Below, piece after piece: positions 57,475 to 64,000 of a DNA stretch of 64,000 bases. Numbering within the stretch: position 1 is the first letter of the stretch; each line of letters begins with the position of its first letter. This stretch comes from Comamonas odontotermitis (lineage in GTDB: Bacteria; Pseudomonadota; Gammaproteobacteria; Burkholderiales; Burkholderiaceae_C), in the NCBI RefSeq assembly GCF_020080045.1, contig NZ_CP083451.1, forward strand, positions 1,984,001 to 2,048,000, given 5' to 3'. Below the pieces are notes generated by a model that worked only from the letters and a program-made list of their open reading frames with translations, did no database searches and had not been told where the DNA came from. The translations under genes were made by a program, and so were the position numbers.

Positions 57475-57951
57475 ATGTCCGCACGTACCCCATCCACCAC
57501 GACTGCTGCCTTGCGCGTAGACGCGCTGCCCGCCGGCATGCGCGCAACGCGTGCCACCAAAGCCTTGCTGGCCCTGGTGGCCGCGCAGCCGGACATGCAG
57601 TGGTCTGCCGCCGATGTACAGGCGCGCCTGCAGAAAATGGGCGTGGACGTGAACCGGGTCACAACCTACCGCTTGCTCGACAGGCTGGCAGCCGCCGGAA
57701 GGCTGGTCAAGAGCGTGGACAGCGAACGCCTGACCCGCTATTCGGTGCCCACCCATGCCGAGGCATTGCACGTGCGCTACGAATGCACCGATTGCCACCA
57801 GGTACAGGCGCTCGACGAGAGTGCCGATGCCCAGATTGCCCACGCCATGGCGCAGTACCTGCAGACCCTGCAGGGCCAGGGCCTGGCGCCTTCACAGAGC
57901 GAGCTGCGCCTGCAGGGGCTGTGCGCTGACTGCAAATCAGGCCATCGCTAA
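57475..57951 (+). CDS. Fur-family metal-responsive regulator
   Basis: A 158-residue Fur-superfamily protein. The winged helix is at about residues 20-90 (VNRVTTYRLLDRLAAAGRLV). The structural zinc cysteines are in YECTDCHQVQ and LCADCKSG. The His-rich regulatory metal region of Fur is reduced, so a Zur-like or PerR-like role is more likely. ATG 57475 begins the conserved part. A perfect dyad lies just upstream. Confidence 0.85.
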   Translation: MSARTPSTTTAALRVDALPAGMRATRATKALLALVAAQPDMQWSAADVQARLQKMGVDVNRVTTYRLLDRLAAAGRLVKSVDSERLTRYSVPTHAEALHVRYECTDCHQVQALDESADAQIAHAMAQYLQTLQGQGLAPSQSELRLQGLCADCKSGHR

Positions 57952-57982
57952 GGCATTGAAAGAAGCCCTTGCTGGGCGGCGC

Positions 57983-58942
57983 TCAGGCCTTCTTGGCCCC
58001 GATGAGCCCTGTCGAGAGCATGGTGCCTCCGATGATGATCGCGCCGCAGCCCACCATCCAGGCCGTGATCGGCTCGGCCAGGAACCAGTTGCCGTAGAGC
58101 AGGGCAAACACCGGCGCCAGAAAGGTCACCGCAATGGCGCGACTGGGCCCGGCCGTCTGGATGATGCGGAAATACAGAATGTAGGCGATGCTGGTGCACA
58201 GCAGGGCCAGCGCTGCCACTGCCAGCCATGACGAAAGTGGCGGCATCTGCGCGGGCCACAGCGCAATGGTGGGCAGCAGCAGGCCAAGCGCCGCGCCAAT
58301 CATGCTGCCGGTGGCTGTGGCCAAGGGCGGCACGCCCACCAGGTAGCGCTTGGCAAAACTGGCCGCAATGCCGTAGCTGAGTGATGCACACAGGCAGGCG
58401 CCTATGGCGGTATAGGCGGCCCAGCCGCCGTCGGTGCTTGCCGGCCGGTCATGCAGGGCCAGCAGGGCCACACCAGCAAAACCCATCAGAAGGCCGATGG
58501 CGCGCAGCGGCGTGATGCGGTCGCCCAGCCACAGCCAGGCTACCAGTGCGCCAAACAGCGGTGCCGCTGCATTGAGCACCGAAGCCATGCCGGTGGGCAT
58601 GTGCACCACGGCATAGGAAAACAGGGCAAACGGAATGGCCGAGTTGATGAGGCCCGAGAACAGCACCGGGCGCCAGTGCGCGCGCAGCGCAGGCCACTCG
58701 CCGCGCACCAACATCACCGGCAGCAGAAACAGCGCGGCCAGCGCCACGCGCAGGCCTGCCGTGGGCACGGGGCCGAACTGCGATGCGCCCAGGCGCATGA
58801 ACAGAAACGATGCTCCCCACAGAACGGCGAGCACGACAAATTCCGGCAACCAGCGCATCACGGGGATGGATGCGGCTGAGGGCAGGGCGGCTGGCGGAGA
58901 GACGGTCTGTGCCGGGGCTTGGGGCGTGGTGGTGCTGGGCAT
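57983..58942 (-). CDS. EamA/DMT-family transporter
   Basis: A 319-residue inner-membrane protein with ten predicted hydrophobic segments in two EamA repeats (FVLAVLWGASFLFMRLGAS and the second starting at YTAIGACLCASLSYGIAASF). Members export or import amino acids, nucleosides or drugs; the substrate is unknown. It is convergent with the Fur-family gene. Confidence 0.88.
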   Translation of the reverse strand: MPSTTTPQAPAQTVSPPAALPSAASIPVMRWLPEFVVLAVLWGASFLFMRLGASQFGPVPTAGLRVALAALFLLPVMLVRGEWPALRAHWRPVLFSGLINSAIPFALFSYAVVHMPTGMASVLNAAAPLFGALVAWLWLGDRITPLRAIGLLMGFAGVALLALHDRPASTDGGWAAYTAIGACLCASLSYGIAASFAKRYLVGVPPLATATGSMIGAALGLLLPTIALWPAQMPPLSSWLAVAALALLCTSIAYILYFRIIQTAGPSRAIAVTFLAPVFALLYGNWFLAEPITAWMVGCGAIIIGGTMLSTGLIGAKKA

Positions 58943-59289
58943 GGTGGGGGCGGGTCAGCGCAAAGCGGTTGTCACGGCCGGAAAAGGCCGTGGACAGATG
59001 CTGGTAACAGATGCTCCATGCTAGCGGGAGCGGGGGCCGTGATTGGTGACATTCTTGCGCCGAATTGATGCGCTGTGTTGATTGCTACTTATTTTATAGC
59101 TTATAGCGCAAGCCCGTTGGGCGGTTGCAGTCCATTTTGCCCCCCTACTCCTCTTGTTGACAGGCAGGGGCCGTGTGCCTTCTGGCCGGAAGCGGCTCAC
59201 ACAGTGCCTACAATAGCCTGCTCCCGGCATTGCGGCTTCCGAGCGAAGCCGTTTTTGTGTGCGCCGGGCCAACCAAAGGGTTTCGTACT
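58943..59289. other. Intergenic region between EamA and phosphomannomutase genes
   Basis: No gene is seen in 347 bases. It holds a copy of the short dispersed repeat (about 59085-59140: TTTTATAGCTTATAGCGCA, then GGGCGGTTGC), a possible -10 TACAAT at 59208-59213, and a terminator-like hairpin at 59233-59256. Confidence 0.5.
59233..59256 (+). promoter_or_regulatory. Terminator-like hairpin in the phosphomannomutase leader
   Basis: CGGCTTC and GAAGCCG pair around CGAGC and are followed by TTTTT, only 34 bases before the GTG start. A promoter-like TACAAT lies about 20 bases upstream of the hairpin. This is the layout of an attenuated leader, though a terminator for unannotated upstream transcription is also possible. 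Confidence 0.5.
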
Positions 59290-60678
59290 GTGCCGATTTC
59301 TCCATCGATCTTCAAAGCCTATGACATTCGCGGCATTGTGCCCAGCACGCTGAACGAAAGCGTTGCGCTGAAACTCGGCCGCGCCTTTGGCCAGCAGGCC
59401 CTGGCCGCAGGCGAGATGGTGGTGGCCGTGGGCCGCGATGGCCGGCTCTCGGGCGATGAGCTCGGCCGCGCGCTGATCCAGGGTCTTGTGGAGGCGGGCG
59501 TCGAAGTGATCGACGTTGGCCGCGTCACGACGCCGATGCTGTACTTTGCAGCCAGTACCCTGTGCCACAGCGGTATTCAGATCACTGGCAGCCACAACCC
59601 CAAGGATTACAACGGTTTCAAGATGGTGCTGAGTGGCCGCGCCATCTACGGCGACGAGATCCAGAAGCTGCGCCAGATTATGGAAAAGGAAGCCTGGCGC
59701 ATGCAGGGCGGCGGCAAGGTGCGCGAGGCCGATGTGACGCAGGCCTACCAGGAGCGCATCGTGTCCGATGTGAAGCTGGCCCGCCCGATGAAGATTGTGG
59801 TGGACAGCGGCAACGGCATTGCCGGGGCCACGGCGCCGGGCATTTTCCGCGCGCTGGGTTGCGAGGTGACCGAATTGTTTTCCGAGGTGGATGGCAATTT
59901 CCCCAACCACCACCCGGATCCGAGCAAGCCCGAGAACCTGAAGGATCTGATCGAAGCGCTGCAGAACTCCGATGCCGAGTTGGGCCTGGCCTTTGATGGC
60001 GACGGCGACCGCCTGGGCATCGTCACCAAGGACGGCCAGAACATTTTCCCCGACCGCCAGATGATGCTGTTTGCGCAGGACGTGCTCTCGCGCGTGCCAG
60101 GGGGGGAGATCGTCTACGACGTGAAATGCTCCCAGCGCCTCGCGCCCGCCATCGCGGCGGCAGGTGGCAAGCCGGTGATGTTCAAGACCGGCCACTCACT
60201 CATCAAGGCGCGCATGCGCGAAACCAATGCACCGCTGGGCGGCGAGATGAGCGGACACATCTTCTTCAAAGAGCGCTGGTACGGCTTTGACGATGGCACC
60301 TACGCCGGCTGCCGCCTGCTGGAGATTCTGAGTCGCGCGCAAAACCCCAGCGCCGTGCTCAATGCCCTGCCCACCAGCTACAGCACGCCCGAGCTGAACG
60401 TTGCCTGCGAAGAGGGCGAGCCGCACAAGCTCACCGCCCAGTTGCAGGAAATGGCGCCTGCCGCCTTTGCAGCGCCCGCCGTCATCAACACCATTGACGG
60501 CCTGCGCGTCGACTGGCCCGATGGTTTTGGCCTCATTCGCGCAAGCAACACCACCCCCGTGCTGGTGCTGCGCTTCGAGGGCCACAACCAGGCCGCGCTG
60601 CACCGCATCGAGCAGGACATGAAAGCCCTGCTGTTGAAGGTCAAGCCGGACGCCGTGGTTGGCAGCGCTGCGCACTGA
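59290..60678 (+). CDS. manB: Phosphomannomutase/phosphoglucomutase
   Basis: A 462-residue alpha-D-phosphohexomutase (AlgC-like) making mannose-1-phosphate or glucose-1-phosphate for envelope sugars. FKAYDIRGIVP at the N-terminus, the phosphoserine loop ITGSHNPKDYNG, the magnesium loop FDGDGDRLGI and the sugar-binding GGEMSGHIFF are present. The start is GTG 59290 (VPISPSIFKAYDIRG). waaA follows 39 bases later, which fits a lipopolysaccharide role. Confidence 0.94.
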   Translation: MPISPSIFKAYDIRGIVPSTLNESVALKLGRAFGQQALAAGEMVVAVGRDGRLSGDELGRALIQGLVEAGVEVIDVGRVTTPMLYFAASTLCHSGIQITGSHNPKDYNGFKMVLSGRAIYGDEIQKLRQIMEKEAWRMQGGGKVREADVTQAYQERIVSDVKLARPMKIVVDSGNGIAGATAPGIFRALGCEVTELFSEVDGNFPNHHPDPSKPENLKDLIEALQNSDAELGLAFDGDGDRLGIVTKDGQNIFPDRQMMLFAQDVLSRVPGGEIVYDVKCSQRLAPAIAAAGGKPVMFKTGHSLIKARMRETNAPLGGEMSGHIFFKERWYGFDDGTYAGCRLLEILSRAQNPSAVLNALPTSYSTPELNVACEEGEPHKLTAQLQEMAPAAFAAPAVINTIDGLRVDWPDGFGLIRASNTTPVLVLRFEGHNQAALHRIEQDMKALLLKVKPDAVVGSAAH

Positions 60679-60717
60679 CACCCCCGCCACGAACGCCAAC
60701 GCCGCCAGGAAAGCGCC

Positions 60718-62130
60718 ATGGGACTGAGCCTGATTCTCTACCGCTGTGCGGCGCGCATGGCGCGGCCGCTGGTGCGGCGCAAGCTGGCCCGCCGCGCGGT
60801 GGCCGAGCCCGGCTACGCCGAAGCGGTGGAGCAGCGCTTTGGTGATTACGGCGATATACCCGCCTACCAGGCATTGCCCGATATGCCGCTGGTGTGGATT
60901 CACGCCGTCTCGCTGGGGGAGACGCGAGCCGCCGCCATTCTGCTGCGCGAGCTGCGCCTGCAGATCCCTTCGTTGCGCCTGCTGCTCACCAACGGCACGG
61001 CCACTGGCCGGGAAGAGGGCAGAAAACTGCTCTTGCCTGGAGACATCCAGGTCTGGCAGCCGTGGGATGACAAGGCTTCCGTGCGGTCGTTTCTGCGCCG
61101 CTTTCGGCCCGCCATCGGCATTCTGATGGAGACCGAGATGTGGCCGGGGCTCGTTGCCGAATGCCAGAAGGCCCATGTGCCGCTGGTGCTTGCCAATGCG
61201 CGGCTCAATGAAAAATCGTGGCGCGGTGCCAAACGGCTTGCATGGCTCTCGCGCCCCGCCTACCAGGGACTGTCTGCCGTCATTGCCCAAAGCTACGCTG
61301 ATGCGGCGCGCCTGCGCGAGGTGGGTGCGCCGGTGCAGGCCGTGCTGGGCAATCTGAAGTTCGACGTGCAGCCCGATGCCGAGCAGCTGGGCCAGGGCCA
61401 GGCGTGGCGGCAAGGCGCCCAAAAGCCGGTGGTCCTTCTGGCCAGCAGCCGAGAAGGTGAGGAACAGCTGTGGCTGGACGTGGTGTTGCAAAGCAAGGCG
61501 CTTGCGCCCGCTCAGCAAGCGCCAGATGCTATCGATAGCGAAGCATCTCATGCCTCTGAGACGCCTTCTCAAAGCCTGTGCTCTGTACAGTGGCTGATCG
61601 TGCCCCGGCATCCGCAGCGCTTTGACGAAGTGGAAAAGCTGCTCACCGGCGCGGGCCTGAGCGTATCGCGCCGCAGCCAGTGGCAGGGTGGCCCGGAGGC
61701 TGCCGATGTGTGGCTGGGCGACAGCATGGGCGAGATGCAGCTGTACTATGGCCTTGCCGATGCAGCCCTGCTGGGCGGCAGCTTTGCGCCCCTGGGCGGC
61801 CAGAACCTGATCGAGGCAGCCGCCTGCGGCTGCCCGGTGGTGATGGGGCCGCACACCTTCAACTTTACGCAGGCCGCTGCCAGCAGTGCAGAGGCCGGTG
61901 CTGCGCTGCGCGTTGACGGCATGGCACAGGGCATTGCACAGGCCGTGCTGATTGCCACCCAGCCTGCGCTGCGCAGCAGGATGCAGCAGGCCGCCTTGCA
62001 TTTTGCGCACCACCACCGGGGGGCCGCCAAAGCCAGCGCGCAGATGATCGCCGCGTTGCTGGAGTCGACCGAAGGCTTTGTGAACACCGGTTTTGAAGCG
62101 TCGATCTTCGACGAAGAGTCGCGCGGCTGA
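60718..62130 (+). CDS. waaA: 3-deoxy-D-manno-octulosonic acid (Kdo) transferase
   Basis: Transfers Kdo from CMP-Kdo to lipid A precursors; essential inner-membrane-associated enzyme. It has 470 residues, longer than the usual 420-430. HAVSLGETRAA with the catalytic Glu, METEMWPGLV and LLGGSFAPLGGQNLIEAA are the family motifs. Residues about 262-290 (between LQSKAL and WLIVPRHP) are an extra, polar segment encoded by sequence resembling the short dispersed repeat. The position is a surface loop between strands, so the enzyme is probably active. Confidence 0.93.
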   Translation: MGLSLILYRCAARMARPLVRRKLARRAVAEPGYAEAVEQRFGDYGDIPAYQALPDMPLVWIHAVSLGETRAAAILLRELRLQIPSLRLLLTNGTATGREEGRKLLLPGDIQVWQPWDDKASVRSFLRRFRPAIGILMETEMWPGLVAECQKAHVPLVLANARLNEKSWRGAKRLAWLSRPAYQGLSAVIAQSYADAARLREVGAPVQAVLGNLKFDVQPDAEQLGQGQAWRQGAQKPVVLLASSREGEEQLWLDVVLQSKALAPAQQAPDAIDSEASHASETPSQSLCSVQWLIVPRHPQRFDEVEKLLTGAGLSVSRRSQWQGGPEAADVWLGDSMGEMQLYYGLADAALLGGSFAPLGGQNLIEAAACGCPVVMGPHTFNFTQAAASSAEAGAALRVDGMAQGIAQAVLIATQPALRSRMQQAALHFAHHHRGAAKASAQMIAALLESTEGFVNTGFEASIFDEESRG

Positions 62131-62271
62131 AGGCTTCTGCCTCTACGAGGCGCCGCCGTGATTGCGGATAGCTGGAGGCTTGGGATGCGATAGCCAGAAT
62201 TGGCATTGACTTCAAGTGCGCTTCAATTTTTAGACTGCAGGCCATTTCCTGTTCTTCTTGATCTGGCGGAT

Positions 62272-63456
62272 ATGCAAGCACAACCCCATCACACCTCCTG
62301 GCGCACCATTGCACTGGCGATCTTTGCGGCACTCAATGCCGCCTTCCAGATTGGCAAGGCCATCATTGCGCTGCCACTCCTGCAAGGCGCGCCGCTGCAC
62401 CTGAGCCTGCGGGAAACCGGCCTGGTCATCTCGTCGCTCGCCATTGTGGGCGCCGTGCTGGCCATGCCGCTGGGCCTGATGGTTTCGCGCTTCGATGCGC
62501 GCAAGGTGCTGTGCGCCGGGGTGGCGGCGCTGGCATTGACCAACTTTGCCGGCAGCTTTGCCACGGGGATCGGGTTATTGATCGCGTCGCGCGTGGTGGA
62601 AGGCATTGCGGTGGTCGTGTTGTTGATCTGCGCGTCGAGCGTGGTAGGGCGCCAGGCCGCGCCCCGCGAGCGCGACCTGGCCATGGCGTTGTCAAGCACG
62701 GCGGTGCCCAGCGGCATTGCCCTCATGATGCTGGGCGCCACCGTGGCGGCGTCGCTGGGTTACCCCGTGTCCTGGCAGCTGCTGTGGCAGCTCAATGGCT
62801 GGCTGGCCGTGGCCAGTGGCGTGGTGCTGTGGCTGTGCCTGCCTGCCATGCCGGCGCTGGCGTCAACCGCTGTGGGCAGCGGCGCATGGAGCGCCATTCG
62901 CAGCGTGGCGCAGGCGCGAGGGGCGCAGCTCATCGCCCTCTGTTTTGCAACGTACGCGATGATCTATTTCGCGTTTTCCGGCTTCCTGCCCCTGCTGCTG
63001 CGCGATCTGCTGGGCCTGTCGGCCCGGCAGGCGGGCTATGTGAGCGCCGCCATCGTGGCGGTCAATGTGCTGGGCAATATCAGTGCAGGTGCCCTGATGC
63101 GGCGTGGCGTGCCGCCGCGCTGGGTGGTGGGGGCAGGTTTTACCATCGGTGCGGTGTGCATTTCGCTGCTGTTCTGGGTTCCACTGCCCATGCAGGCGTC
63201 GGTGGCCGTTGCCATGCTGATGACCGGGTGCATGGGCTCCATCCCGGGCGCCCTGACTGCAGGCGCGCCCAAGGCCGCGCCCAGCGCGGCGCTGGTGCCG
63301 CCCACCATTGGTTTCATGCTGCAGGGCAGCTATGTGGGGCAGTTGCTCGGGCCGCTGGCGGCCGGCGTGCTGGCCCAGGCGGGAGGGTGGACGACGGTGG
63401 CCTGGATGCTGCTGGCTCTGGCCGCCTGCGGCGTGTGGCTGGCCCGCAAGCTGTAA
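62272..63456 (+). CDS. MFS transporter
   Basis: A 394-residue major facilitator protein with about 12 hydrophobic segments. SRFDARKVLCAGVAALALTN is the loop 2-3 region. It resembles the CynX/NimT or drug-efflux groups, but the substrate cannot be told. ATG 62272 is the first methionine ahead of the first membrane segment. Its stop codon TAA coincides with the target duplication of an inserted family C element. Confidence 0.87.
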   Translation: MQAQPHHTSWRTIALAIFAALNAAFQIGKAIIALPLLQGAPLHLSLRETGLVISSLAIVGAVLAMPLGLMVSRFDARKVLCAGVAALALTNFAGSFATGIGLLIASRVVEGIAVVVLLICASSVVGRQAAPRERDLAMALSSTAVPSGIALMMLGATVAASLGYPVSWQLLWQLNGWLAVASGVVLWLCLPAMPALASTAVGSGAWSAIRSVAQARGAQLIALCFATYAMIYFAFSGFLPLLLRDLLGLSARQAGYVSAAIVAVNVLGNISAGALMRRGVPPRWVVGAGFTIGAVCISLLFWVPLPMQASVAVAMLMTGCMGSIPGALTAGAPKAAPSAALVPPTIGFMLQGSYVGQLLGPLAAGVLAQAGGWTTVAWMLLALAACGVWLARKL

Positions 63457-63688
63457 GAACGTGTTTACGATCTCCTCGCGCCGCGACAGTGGCTTTGCGG
63501 GGCGCCCCTGACCGAGCGCCCCTAACTGGGCGTCCCCAAACCCACTGTCCCTACGGGTTGGAGTGAAATCGGGCGATTTCTTCGCGCTCGCCCTTGCTTG
63601 CACCCCGGTGCAAACTGCGGCCCAGCGCTTCGAACTCATCCCGATTGCACTCCAACGCGGCTGCGTAGAGATCGTAAACACGTTCTAA
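63454..63688. mobile_element. Family C miniature inverted-repeat element
   Basis: A 229-base non-coding element (63457-63685) has perfect 18-base terminal repeats, GAACGTGTTTACGATCTC and its reverse complement. It is flanked by TAA on both sides (63454-63456 and 63686-63688). The left TAA is the stop codon of the MFS gene. A partial relative lies at 12968-12997. Confidence 0.85.
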
Positions 63689-63874
63689 GGAGCGCCGCGC
63701 TGCGGGCGCGAGCAACACGCCCGGCCATGGTCTGATCGCGGTCTGAACACCGTCTGGCGCGAGCCGCTGCGCTGTCTTCTTCGCCAGTGGCGACAGCGAT
63801 TGCCTTCAACAGGCGCCTTGCGGTGTATCCCGACCCGTGTCCAGCCCATGTGGTGAGGGCCCTGCAGCGCATCC
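63689..63874. repeat. Diverged, inverted relative of repeat family A
   Basis: In reverse orientation this 186-base stretch aligns with the complete element at 17163-17323: GGTCTGAACAC, CCGCTGCGCTGTCTTCTTCG, GCCTTCAAC, GCCTTGCGG and ATCCCGACCC all match with few differences. The ends are decayed. It abuts the family C element and reaches into the soxR-like gene. Confidence 0.7.
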
Positions 63875-64000
63875 GTGGCAGCTTTCGTCCTGCGCGGGCA
63901 CCAGCCGGTCGCCAAGCCAGACCCGGGGGCCGGCGCCATTTTCTGCAATGCAGTCGGCGCGGTTGAAGACGTTGCACACCTTCATCGACAGGCAACCGCA
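63806..64000 (-). CDS. soxR: SoxR-like redox regulator, C-terminal end (cut by window edge)
   Basis: Only the last 64 codons are in the window. They begin CGCLSMKVCNVFNRAD, which matches the [2Fe-2S] ligand motif CxxCxCxxxxxC of SoxR from its second cysteine on, and continue GAGPRVWLGD, the normal end of SoxR proteins. Here the frame runs on for about 33 residues (ending GRDTPQGAC) through sequence derived from the family A repeat relative. SoxR is a MerR-type sensor of redox-cycling compounds. The identity rests on this short motif. Confidence 0.72.
   Translation of the reverse strand, partial: CGCLSMKVCNVFNRADCIAENGAGPRVWLGDRLVPAQDESCHGCAAGPSPHGLDTGRDTPQGAC

Noticed and set aside
63636..63995. 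Open frames on the minus strand at the right edge in other phases
   Set aside because: They read through the family A relative out of phase with the SoxR motif; only the frame ending at 63806 shows a recognisable protein.

Overview
Organism: the window is GC-rich, densely coding chromosomal DNA of a betaproteobacterium, most likely Comamonadaceae (Comamonas/Delftia/Acidovorax group). The support is protein-level: a complete isc cluster, a Bug-type binding protein, a PAS-LuxR regulator beside a CoA-transferase operon, and the short dispersed palindromic repeats I associate with this family. Genus level is inference. || Layout: 1-4.1 kb holds the cut 5' part of katG, then arginase and ornithine cyclodeaminase with a divergent Lrp-type regulator. 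4.2-17.8 kb is housekeeping and regulatory DNA: DUF4336, type II NADH dehydrogenase, PAS-LuxR regulator and the scoAB CoA-transferase, a serine hydrolase with LysR, a macro-domain protein, acetyltransferases, a cupin regulator, tRNA 2-selenouridine synthase, DUF1294, DUF523 and GFA proteins. 18.0-20.9 kb is a TRAP transporter operon. 20.9-28.5 kb is an accessory island: a long AT-rich gap, two AT-rich secreted-protein genes (the second frameshifted at a run of nine G), a 1450-residue Rhs/YD-repeat protein with a Sec-type signal and an AT-rich tip carrying HExxH, and an overlapping small gene for an exported candidate immunity protein. 28.7-36.7 kb has a Bug protein and a valine-catabolism set (mmsB, acyl-CoA dehydrogenase, mmsA) mixed with small genes. 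37.0-43.6 kb has cycA, a LysR regulator, an NlpC/P60 protein, an isochorismatase-like hydrolase, GlsB and an aromatic aminotransferase. 43.8-51.9 kb is uvrB followed by iscR-iscS-iscU-iscA-hscB-hscA-fdx. 52.0-53.1 kb is dnaQ and three tandem tRNA-Val(CAC) genes. 53.2-63.5 kb has a TolC-like protein, rhodanese, Pcm, TetR, MsrA, a Fur-family regulator, an EamA transporter, phosphomannomutase, WaaA and an MFS transporter. The right edge holds the 3' end of a soxR-like gene. || How parts work together: the isc cluster has the usual machinery order (regulator, sulfur donor, scaffold, carrier, chaperones, ferredoxin). Arginase and ocd turn arginine to ornithine to proline, probably under the divergent Lrp-type regulator. 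mmsA, mmsB and the acyl-CoA dehydrogenase serve valine degradation. The Rhs protein, its metalloprotease-like tip and the exported downstream protein look like a toxin-immunity pair acting in the cell envelope, with two Ig-like secreted companions upstream. || Repeats: three families of small non-coding elements with terminal inverted repeats were found by reading. Family A has a CTAG duplication; families B and C have three-base TNA duplications. Two insertions sit exactly on stop codons and one relative supplies the last codons of the soxR-like gene.
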